Shown piece by piece: positions 1-5,816 of a stretch of DNA of 7,410 nucleotides. The stretch covers positions 1 through 7,410 of the forward strand of contig CAZCPY010000146.1 in NCBI GenBank assembly GCA_964499865.1, given 5' to 3'. The first letter of the stretch is position 1; every line of letters begins with the position of its first letter. Position numbers and translations under genes: made by a program. The notes beneath the pieces were generated by a model. It had not been told where the DNA came from, made no database searches, and saw only the letters and a list, made by a program, of their open reading frames with translations. The stretch comes from JANOGU01 sp964499865. Lineage in GTDB: Bacteria > Pseudomonadota > Alphaproteobacteria > Rhodobacterales > Rhodobacteraceae.

Positions 1-119
1 CCCGCAGGCGAGATGAAAGGAATGTGCCGAAGGCACGCGATTCACTTCAGCGGCCCGGGGGGAGTCCTGCGGGTGGGCGTTCGCGGCTCCGGTGTCGCCT
101 GGGCCCTTGCCGGCCCTTC
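1..119. other. no gene supported at left edge
   Basis: This stretch lies downstream of the glycosyltransferase stop codon. Short open frames exist on both strands, but none has a convincing ribosome-binding site or recognisable protein sequence. A small inverted repeat, GTGCC-GAA-GGCAC at 24-36, is not followed by a T-run on either strand, so it is at best a weak terminator. The next real gene probably lies outside the window. Confidence 0.4.
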
Positions 120-873
120 TCACCTTCCCCGCACGAATCCCCCGCGCCCGCGGCCCAGCCGCACAGCGGCCGAGACCGCCGCATAGGCGGCGAAGGCAGC
201 AGGGTCGGACAGCGCGAGGCGCAGCACCGCAGCCGGGGGCAGGCGCGCCTTGCCCTCCTGCGCCAGCAGGCCCGGGTGCAGCGCCGCCAGTTCCGCCACC
301 CCCGCATCCTGCCGCCGCCGCACGCGGACCAGCGCGCCGAAGCCCTCGACCATCGGCCAGGCATAGGTGGCGGCGACCTCCACCCGCTCCTGCGGGGCGA
401 AGTGCAAGCGCACGAAGGTGTCGTCCGAGATGAGGTTCGGAAATCCCCCCCAGCGCGCCCGGCCCGCGGCGTTCACCGCAAAGAGCCCCATCCCCGGCGC
501 GGGCCCGGCGGCGAAGGGCAGGCGCTGCCACAGCCGGGCATAGGCCCGCGTCCAGGCGGACGCCGCGCGCGGCACGGTCGCCCGGCCCGTGGCATAGCGC
601 GGCAGGGTCGCCGCCAGTGCCGCCGCCAGCGCCGCCATCAGGGGCGGGCTGACGGTCACGTCGGCGTCGAGGTAGGCGCGCAGGTCCCCCCGCGCCGCGG
701 CGTCGCCCGCGTTCAGCGCGCCGGGCTTGCCGCCTTCCGCCCGCTCGATCACCGTCAGGCCCCAGCCGCGCGCCCGGTCGGCCATCGCGCGCGCGCGCGC
801 CGCGGTGTCGTCGCGGCAGCCGTTGGCGATCACGATCGCCTCGGCCCCGCCCGGCACCGGGTGGGATGCGAAC
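120..873 (-). CDS. glycosyltransferase family 2, C-terminal 251 codons (gene split by assembly gap)
   Basis: This is the main part of a GT-A fold glycosyltransferase (family GT2-like), which would transfer a sugar from a nucleotide-sugar donor. In the rejoined 272-residue protein, the visible marks are VIANGCRDD (36-44), GGKPGALNAGD (69-79) and YLDADV (89-94), whose D91-A-D93 is the metal-binding DxD motif. SDDTFVR (171-177) occupies the usual acidic base region, and RRRQ (207-210) follows. There is no clear membrane anchor, although the C-terminal third is rich in alanine and leucine. The reading frame enters from the gap side at 873 and stops with TGA at 120-122. The first 22 residues, plus a second copy of the repeat-encoded ones, lie at 1050-1143. 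It is the last gene of the minus-strand operon after two SGNH-domain genes. Donor and acceptor cannot be read from the sequence. The family call is firm; the interruption is almost certainly artificial. Confidence 0.85.
845..873. repeat. 29-bp direct repeat, copy 1, abutting the N gap
   Basis: These 29 bases are identical to 1050-1078. The bases before the two copies differ (G at 844, A at 1049), and this copy runs straight into the Ns. On the minus strand it encodes ASHPVPGG-type residues of the glycosyltransferase. The same residues are encoded again by copy 2, so the protein sequence is duplicated across the gap. Confidence 0.95.
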
Positions 874-883
874 NNNNNNNNNN
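874..883. other. assembly gap (10 Ns)
   Basis: Ten consecutive Ns, a conventional placeholder for a gap whose size is unknown or negative. Flanking bases read as coding on opposite strands: glycosyltransferase on minus to the left, and an unrelated gene end on plus to the right. The two sides therefore do not belong to one continuous gene. Confidence 0.98.
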
Positions 884-1028
884 CGCGGGCCTGCCGTTCG
901 TCACGCTGGGCGTGACCTACCAGCAGGCGCTCCGCAACTACCTTGAAGCGGGCCTCGGCGGACAGGTCACGGCGGCGCAGTATCCCGCCGGCGGCACGGG
1001 CCGCATCACCCCGATGATCGCGCCGTGA
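884..1028 (+). CDS. C-terminal fragment of an unrelated protein, possibly 5'-nucleotidase-like
   Basis: Forty-seven codons are read from the gap to TGA at 1026-1028. The peptide begins AGLPFVTLGVTYQQALRNYL and ends with a GGTGRI motif and MIAP. An ALRNYL helix followed by a ...YPAGG.GRI end resembles the C-termini of secreted 5'-nucleotidase/cyclic phosphodiesterase (metallophosphatase) proteins, but the piece is too short to be sure. The start is missing. Its orientation and content do not fit the minus-strand glycosyltransferase it interrupts. A terminator-like half hairpin follows 22 bases after the stop. It most likely belongs elsewhere in the genome and was placed here by a scaffolding error. 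A true insertion with a gap is the less likely alternative. Confidence 0.45.
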
Positions 1029-1043
1029 GATGCGGCTGAAACG

Positions 1044-1070
1044 AAAACACCCCGCCCGGCACCGGGTGGG
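1044..1070 (+). terminator. probable truncated rho-independent terminator of the inserted fragment
   Basis: After the stop at 1028 comes AAAACACCCCGCCCGG (1044-1059). From 1051 the sequence folds as CCCGCCCGG / CCGGGTGGG (1051-1059 with 1062-1070; nine pairs including one G-T, two-base loop, in practice a wider loop). A complete bidirectional terminator would continue with GGTGTTTT to pair with the upstream AAAACACC. Instead the sequence switches at 1071 to glycosyltransferase coding sequence. The right arm therefore looks replaced, consistent with a false join at this hairpin. Confidence 0.45.
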
Positions 1071-1078
1071 ATGCGAAC
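1050..1078. repeat. 29-bp direct repeat, copy 2
   Basis: Identical to 845-873. The distance between copies is 205 bp, which is not a multiple of three. Keeping both copies breaks the glycosyltransferase frame, while merging them restores it exactly. Confidence 0.95.
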
Positions 1079-1143
1079 AGCGCCGCAAGGCAGGGGCCGA
1101 TCCAGGCGGACTCGTTCGATGCCGGGATCAGGACGCTCAGCAC
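1050..1143 (-). CDS. glycosyltransferase family 2, N-terminal part
   Basis: This is the start of the split glycosyltransferase: VLSVLIPASNES (read as M at the GTG start), the usual first beta strand and nucleotide-binding turn of GT2 enzymes, then WIGPCLAALFASHPVPGG. The chosen start is GTG at 1143-1141. It overlaps the upstream gene's stop in GTGCTGA, so translation is probably coupled, and no strong ribosome-binding site is visible. An in-frame ATG exists at 1221, but it lies deep inside the upstream gene and adds 26 residues that do not look like the family. Joining residue 22 (before F at 1077) to F at 872 gives 272 codons ending at 120. Left of 1050 the frame runs into the foreign fragment and soon stops. 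Confidence 0.8.
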
Positions 1144-3698
1144 GCCGTGCAGCCCCGCGCCAGCGCCTGCCAGCGCGGGTTGTCGTCGCCCAGGTGCCGC
1201 AGCGCGCCCCAGGAGCCCCATTTCGACGGCGCGCCGATGTCGTTGAAGGCGGTGAAGGGCGCGGGCGACAGCGCCGCCCAGCCTGCGACCAGCCGGGCAT
1301 AGAGGTCGCCCATCTGCGGCGTGTAGTTCAGATACTGGAAGAAGGCCGCCAGTTCCGCATCCTCGACCACCGCGCCCGCGCCTACGACATGCGACCCCGC
1401 CTCGTAGACCACAAGCTCGAGCCCCGCCGCCCGCGCCGCCGCGGCATGGTAGGGCAGCACCTCGGTCAGCAGGTCCTGCAGCGTGTCGTCGGCCTGCCCG
1501 GTGACCAGCCCCGCCTCCAGTTCCTCCGCCGCGCGCGCGACCGCAAGGTCGTAGCGGTGCGCCGCCACAAAGGCCGCCGCGGCCTCGCCCGAAAGACCCT
1601 GCGCCTTTGCCCCGGCCCCGGCCTCGGCCAGCGAGGCGGCCAGCCAGCCGCGCACCACCGGCGCCTTGTCGGGCGTGCCAAGCAGGGCCGAGAAATAGGC
1701 GGTCACCGCATAGGCGTCGAAACGCGTGGCCGGTGCCGGGCGGCCCTCGGCGATCACCAGGGGCGCGTTCAGCACCTGCTCCTCCAGCCCCAGCCAGCCG
1801 GTCTGGCTGGAGATCACGCGCACCAGCCGGTCGCCGTCACCGAAGACCTGCGCCCAGATATCCGCCACTTCGGACGCGCGCAGCGCGTAGTACTGCACCC
1901 ATGGCCCGTCCTCGCCCCAGCGCGCCCGCGCCATCGTGTCGGCCCAGCGGGCCTGCGCGAACTGCCAGTTCCAGACCTCGTTGGAAAACTCCACATAGGC
2001 GCGCAGGCCGGGGTCCAGCCCCCGGGCCGCCTCGGCCATGGCGCGCACCAGCGCATCCTCGGCCAGGTGCGGCACGTTGAACCAGGCATCCGCCCCCAGC
2101 CGGTTGGCCAGCGCCACCGCCACCTCGACCGGAACGCCGCGGGCGGCCCAGGTCATGTCGTCGGGGCGCGGGCGGTCGGCGGCCAGCGACAGGGTGCTGT
2201 CATTGGTGGCCAGCCAGTCCATGAAGCGCAGCAGCCGCACGCCGTCCAGCCGGGCCAGGAAGTCGGGGTTGAACACATCCCCCGCCGCCAGCGCCGCCGC
2301 CCGGTCCTGCCGCACCAGCACCATGTTGGACAGGGGCCGCGCGGGGTCAAGCGCGGTGACGGTCAGGATCACCGGCCCCGGGCCGGGGGTGTAGTCGAAG
2401 GCGATGCGGTTGTCGCCGATCTGCTGCGCCGTCGCCCTTCCCCCGATCGTCAGGCGGGCATAGCCGTCCCAGGTCAGCACATAGCGCCCCGCCACCAGCG
2501 CGGCGGTCTCGGGCAGGTCGGTCAGCACCAGCGTCGACAGGCCCGTGGCGCCCTGCGGGATCGACACCGGATAGCCCCGCGCGTCCAGATGCCCCCCCGC
2601 GACCAGCTGCGCCGTCTCGAACCCGCCCCAGGCCTTGGGCTTGTGGCCGATCCAGGGGCGGGCGGTCTTCATCACGTTCAGGAAGGGCTGCTGCACCGAC
2701 CAGTCGTTGATGCCCGCCAGGTTCAGCCCCAGCGCCGGGTTGCTGATGGGGGTCAGCGCGGCAAGCGCTGCCGCGGGCGCCCGGGCGGTGGCCAGCGCGG
2801 CGGGATCCACCCCGGCCACCGGCGCGGCGACCTCCACGGCCGGCGGCTCGGGCGCAGGCGGCGGGGCGGCCGCTTCCTTCGGGGGCCGCAGGTCCTGCCG
2901 CGTCTCGGCCTCGCGCACCGCGTCGCGGGCGATGCGCTGCATCGCCGCCGCCGTGTCGGCCTCGACCACCGCGCGACGGTTCAGCCAGCGGCGCGTCAGC
3001 TTGGGCGGCATGCCCTCCGGGCTTTGCCCGGTCAGCGCCGCGACATGCACCAGCGTGACGAAGTAGAGGCCCCGCCCGTTCAGGTGGATGTCGTCGTCGA
3101 ACAGGTCGCGCACCGAAGTCAGCCCCGGCACTTGCCCCGCTGCGATGGCATCCGCCAGCCGCCCCATCGCCTGCCCCGCGGGCACCACCCGCACCGGCGG
3201 CGCGCCTTCGGGACGGGCGGCATTGGCGGCATCCGTCAGCGACAGCCAGACCGGCCAGTCATCCGTGATCCGCTGCCGCCAGGGCACCTGCGCGCCGGGA
3301 TCGTCGGGCACCTGCGCGCCGGGGCCCGAGGCCAGCGAGGGCCAGGTCTCGTAGAGCCAGACCTCGGTCTGCGGATTGGCCTCCCAGGCCGCCCCGGCCC
3401 AGCGGGCCACCATCTCCGGCGACTGCGACCAGCGCACGTGGTTGGCGAGCGGCTGCGCCTCGGTCAGGATCAGCACGTCGGTCCGGCCCTCGGCCAGGCG
3501 GGCCCGCGCGTTGACGCCTTCGGCCGCGGCGCCGTTGTCCCACTGGAAGGCCAGCGGCGCGCCGTTGATGACCTGCGCCTCGACCCGCGCCTCCAGTCCC
3601 TTGATGTCGAGCGCCGCCTCCAGCATCGGCGGCAGGTTGGGGCCGACCAGGCTGTGGCCGACGAACAGCACTTCGAACAGAAGACCCAGCGCCGACAT
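1137..3698 (-). CDS. SGNH hydrolase-like / clan GH-A glycosidase-like fusion protein
   Basis: An 853-residue protein in two modules. Residues 10-225 are SGNH hydrolase-like: GHS with Ser16, and DDIH with Asp202 and His205 as the probable rest of the triad. VWLYETW (113-119), VVPAGQAM and SPEGMP are shared with the neighbouring gene. A proline/alanine-rich linker follows at about 271-310. Residues 315-845 look like a TIM-barrel glycosidase: LNLAGINDW near its start, then YVEFSNEVWNW (568-578) with Glu574 as likely acid/base, and VVYEAGSH (763-770) with Glu766 as likely nucleophile. A beta-rich insert (about 385-465) may be a carbohydrate-binding part. SNEVWN-type proteins are sometimes annotated as cellulose-binding, so the substrate is uncertain. 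No signal peptide is visible, and an in-frame TGA at 3723-3725 blocks upstream extension. Start and upstream stop share one base (TGATG), with GGGGGCGG before it. The domain split is well supported; catalysis is inferred. Confidence 0.8.
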   Translation of the reverse strand: MSALGLLFEVLFVGHSLVGPNLPPMLEAALDIKGLEARVEAQVINGAPLAFQWDNGAAAEGVNARARLAEGRTDVLILTEAQPLANHVRWSQSPEMVARWAGAAWEANPQTEVWLYETWPSLASGPGAQVPDDPGAQVPWRQRITDDWPVWLSLTDAANAARPEGAPPVRVVPAGQAMGRLADAIAAGQVPGLTSVRDLFDDDIHLNGRGLYFVTLVHVAALTGQSPEGMPPKLTRRWLNRRAVVEADTAAAMQRIARDAVREAETRQDLRPPKEAAAPPPAPEPPAVEVAAPVAGVDPAALATARAPAAALAALTPISNPALGLNLAGINDWSVQQPFLNVMKTARPWIGHKPKAWGGFETAQLVAGGHLDARGYPVSIPQGATGLSTLVLTDLPETAALVAGRYVLTWDGYARLTIGGRATAQQIGDNRIAFDYTPGPGPVILTVTALDPARPLSNMVLVRQDRAAALAAGDVFNPDFLARLDGVRLLRFMDWLATNDSTLSLAADRPRPDDMTWAARGVPVEVAVALANRLGADAWFNVPHLAEDALVRAMAEAARGLDPGLRAYVEFSNEVWNWQFAQARWADTMARARWGEDGPWVQYYALRASEVADIWAQVFGDGDRLVRVISSQTGWLGLEEQVLNAPLVIAEGRPAPATRFDAYAVTAYFSALLGTPDKAPVVRGWLAASLAEAGAGAKAQGLSGEAAAAFVAAHRYDLAVARAAEELEAGLVTGQADDTLQDLLTEVLPYHAAAARAAGLELVVYEAGSHVVGAGAVVEDAELAAFFQYLNYTPQMGDLYARLVAGWAALSPAPFTAFNDIGAPSKWGSWGALRHLGDDNPRWQALARGCTAC
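3282..3323. repeat. 24-bp tandem duplication inside the SGNH-glycosidase gene
   Basis: The 18-base string GGGCACCTGCGCGCCGGG occurs at 3282-3299 and again at 3306-3323, a period of 24 bp. On the minus strand it encodes PGAQVPDD followed by PGAQVPW (residues about 126-140), an exact eight-residue step that keeps the frame. It lies in a surface-loop-like stretch just after the YETW motif. The neighbouring paralogue has no such repeat in its corresponding segment, so it looks like a recent slippage or an assembly duplication. Confidence 0.8.
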
Positions 3699-4660
3699 CA
3701 GGCCGCCCCCGCAAATCCGGCCTCAGGATAGCGCCGCAGGCTGTCCCAGACGAGCCGCTGCACGAGCGCTGCCGCGCCGGCCTCGAAGGCCGTGGCGGGC
3801 GTGCCGTCGGCGCGGCTCAGCGCGGCGGGCAGGCCTTCGGGCGACCGGCGGTAGAGCGCCGCGAAATGCGCCAGCGCCACGACGTAAAGGCCAAGGTCGC
3901 TCAGGTGGATCGGGTCGGGCGCGCCGTCGGGCGTGGTCGCGAACAGCGCCCGCCGTGCGGTCAGGCCGGGCACCTGCCCGGCCTCGGCCGCGCGCACCAC
4001 CGCGGCCAGCGCCTGTCCCGCCGGGATCACCCGGATCACCGGCACGCCCGCCTGCGCCATCGCCGGCGCCACCAGTTCCCGGATCCACAGCGCCGCAAGG
4101 TCGCCGTCCACCCGTTCGAGCCAGCCCGCGGGGTCGTCCAGCCGGTGCCAGGTCTCATACAGCCAGACCTGCGCCCCCGCCTGCCCCGCCATGCGCGCCC
4201 AATGCGCCAGCGCCGCGGCGCTGTCGTGCCAGCGGATGGCGTCGCGCAGGTCCACCATCTCGGTCAGGATCACGGCGTCATAGTCGCCGGAGGCAACCGC
4301 CTCTGCCGCAGGGCGATATCGGGGATGGGCGTTCTCTGCCGCAAAGCCCGGAACGTCGCCCCGGCGGTGCTGGTCCAGCGACGCGCCCCAGCCAAGCTGG
4401 CTGTCGTATGCCGCGCCCGCCAGCCCCGCCGCCGCCGCCATCTGCGCCAGCATCGCGGGCATGTCGCGGCCCACGAGGCTGTGGCCGAGGTGATAGAGCC
4501 GCAGCCCCCGGTCGGGCACCGGAACGGGTGCGGCCCAGGCCGCGGCCAGCGCCTGCGGCGACAGGGCGGGCGCCGGGCGGCGCCACCGCCAGACCGCCGC
4601 CGCCCCCGCTCCCGCGGCCAGCGCCAGCGCGCCCGCTCCCAGCATGCCCCTGCGCCGCAT
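3698..4660 (-). CDS. Tat-signal SGNH hydrolase-like protein
   Basis: A 320-residue protein. It starts MRRRGMLGAGALALAAGAGA: a twin-arginine pair, then M-L and a hydrophobic alanine-rich stretch, then a WRWRR patch. This suggests Tat export to the periplasm or an N-terminal anchor. The rest is SGNH-like: YHLGHSLVG with Ser61, DPIH with Asp249 and His252. The usual GxND block is replaced by ILTEMVDL (131-138). It shares GHSLVG, VWLYETW, IPAGQA, AGQVPGLT and SPEGLP with the first domain of the next gene, so the two are paralogues. Such folds include esterases and glycan O-acetyl transferases or deacetylases; which applies here is unknown. The start at 4660 is chosen because it includes the whole twin-arginine motif. 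A downstream ATG at 4645 would lose it. A weak GGGGGC lies upstream. It is the first gene of the minus-strand operon. Confidence 0.8.
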   Translation of the reverse strand: MRRRGMLGAGALALAAGAGAAAVWRWRRPAPALSPQALAAAWAAPVPVPDRGLRLYHLGHSLVGRDMPAMLAQMAAAAGLAGAAYDSQLGWGASLDQHRRGDVPGFAAENAHPRYRPAAEAVASGDYDAVILTEMVDLRDAIRWHDSAAALAHWARMAGQAGAQVWLYETWHRLDDPAGWLERVDGDLAALWIRELVAPAMAQAGVPVIRVIPAGQALAAVVRAAEAGQVPGLTARRALFATTPDGAPDPIHLSDLGLYVVALAHFAALYRRSPEGLPAALSRADGTPATAFEAGAAALVQRLVWDSLRRYPEAGFAGAA

Positions 4661-4756
4661 CCTGCCGCCGCCCCCGTTTCCTTCGCCGTCACATCTGCTA
4701 TCCCGTGGCCCGAATGCCAAGCGCCGCGGACGAAACGCCGCGTTTCCGGGGGAACG
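4661..4756. promoter_or_regulatory. divergent intergenic region with promoters for both operons
   Basis: These 96 bases separate the start codons of the minus-strand SGNH operon and the plus-strand saccharopine dehydrogenase operon, so both promoters should lie here or within the neighbouring gene starts. It holds the least GC-rich stretch nearby (about 4677-4720), including TGCTAT at 4696-4701 as a possible plus-strand -10. I see no convincing -35 on either strand, so no exact promoter is called. The plus-strand gene has a good ribosome-binding site, GGGGGAA at 4748-4754. Confidence 0.5.
4732..4746. promoter_or_regulatory. perfect inverted repeat, candidate operator
   Basis: GAAACG at 4732-4737 and CGTTTC at 4741-4746 are perfect inverted copies around a three-base CCG centre (15 bp overall). 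The site ends just before the ribosome-binding site of the LYS1-like gene. A regulator bound here could block transcription, or the RNA hairpin could sit next to the start site. No regulator with a DNA-binding domain is encoded in the window, so the binding protein is unknown. Confidence 0.35.
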
Positions 4757-5806
4757 ATGACGCACCTGTGGGTCCGGGCCGAACAGCGGCCGAACGAGGA
4801 ACGCGTGGCGCTGATGCCCGAAGGCGCCGCGGCGCTGATCGCCGCCGGGCTGAGGGTGACGGTTGAACGCTCCTCGGTGCGCGCGGTGCCCCTGCAGGGC
4901 TACATCGACGCGGGCTGCGCCATCGCGGCGGAGAATTCCTGGCCGCAGGCGCCCGCCGACGCCATCATCTTCGGCGTCAAGGAACTGCCCGAGGACGGCT
5001 CGCCCCTGATCCACCGCCACATCCTGTTCGGCCATGCCTACAAGGGCCAGCCCGCGGGCCGGGTCCTGCTGCGCCGGTTCAGGGCGGGGGGCGGGGTGAT
5101 GTACGACCTCGAATACCTGCTCGACGACGCAGGCCGCCGGGTCGCGGCCTTCGGCTACTGGGCGGGCTATGCCGGCGCCGCGGTGGCGCTGCTGTGCCTG
5201 GCCGCGCAGGCGCGCGGCGGGATCGCGGGGCCGGTCGGGCGGTTCGCCGACCAGGCGGCGCTGCGGGCGGCGGTGGGCGCCGCGCTTGCGGGCCTGCCGG
5301 TGCCCGCGGCGATGGTCATCGGCGCGCTCGGCCGCGTGGGCACCGGCGCCTGCGACCTCTGCACCGCGCTGGGCCTGCCCGTCACCCGCTGGGACATCGC
5401 CGAAACCGCGCACGGCGGCCCCTTCCCCGAAGTCCTTCGGCACGAGGTCTTCCTGAACTGCATCCTCGCCCGCCCCGGCTGCCCGGTGTTCGTGCCTGCA
5501 TCCGCCACCACCGCAGACCGCCGCCTGCGGGTGATCGGCGACATCGCCTGCGACCCGACCTCGGACTTCTCGCCGATCAAGGTCTACGACCGGGTGACGT
5601 CCTGGGCGGACCCCGCGCTGCGCGTCCATGACGCCCCGCCGCTCGACGTGACCGCGATCGACAACCTGCCCTCGCTGCTGCCGCTGGAATCCTCGGCCGA
5701 TTTCGCAGGCCAGCTTCTGCCCCACCTGCTGACCCTGCCCGCCATCGACGCGGGCGTCTGGGGCCGGGCGCGGGGCTTCTTCGACACCCATACCGCGACA
5801 CTGTAG
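4757..5806 (+). CDS. saccharopine dehydrogenase, LYS1-like (lysine-forming / lysine-2-oxoglutarate reductase side)
   Basis: A 349-residue cytosolic enzyme of the alanine dehydrogenase/saccharopine dehydrogenase fold. It would interconvert lysine plus 2-oxoglutarate with saccharopine, using NAD(P)(H). The start contains the family's R-x-N-E-x-R substrate segment (RPNEERVALMPEG, 11-23). FGVKELPED gives Lys75 and FGHAYKGQ gives His93, matching the catalytic Lys77/His96 of yeast Lys1. A Rossmann loop VIGALGRVG (187-195) follows, then WDIAET and GGPFPEVL (about 212-227), all typical of Lys1. GDIACDPTSD (261-270) and PIKVYDR complete the signature. Length is close to the fungal enzyme. ATG at 4757 is supported by GGGGGAA just upstream; the frame is open further upstream but with no family-like sequence. 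It is followed 10 bases later by the partner enzyme. In alphaproteobacteria this pair usually serves lysine breakdown rather than synthesis; the direction here is inferred. Confidence 0.92.
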   Translation: MTHLWVRAEQRPNEERVALMPEGAAALIAAGLRVTVERSSVRAVPLQGYIDAGCAIAAENSWPQAPADAIIFGVKELPEDGSPLIHRHILFGHAYKGQPAGRVLLRRFRAGGGVMYDLEYLLDDAGRRVAAFGYWAGYAGAAVALLCLAAQARGGIAGPVGRFADQAALRAAVGAALAGLPVPAAMVIGALGRVGTGACDLCTALGLPVTRWDIAETAHGGPFPEVLRHEVFLNCILARPGCPVFVPASATTADRRLRVIGDIACDPTSDFSPIKVYDRVTSWADPALRVHDAPPLDVTAIDNLPSLLPLESSADFAGQLLPHLLTLPAIDAGVWGRARGFFDTHTATL

Positions 5807-5816
5807 GGAGGCACCC

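Noticed and set aside
24..36. Small hairpin as terminator of the minus-strand operon
   Set aside because: Five-bp stem without a T-run; too weak to call.
24..1028. Plus-strand open frame crossing the gap
   Set aside because: Only the last 47 codons look like protein. The rest is the antisense of the glycosyltransferase, joined through Ns.
874..1049. Insertion sequence or other mobile element inside the glycosyltransferase
   Set aside because: No transposase and no terminal inverted repeats. The 29-bp duplication is long for a target-site repeat and carries hairpin sequence from the foreign piece, so an assembly error explains it better.
1071..3731. Long plus-strand open frame of 886 codons opposite the fusion gene
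   Set aside because: Its product is a low-complexity run of Arg, Gly, Pro and His with no family motif, as expected for the mirror of a GC-rich coding strand. The minus-strand protein has clear domains and catalytic motifs.
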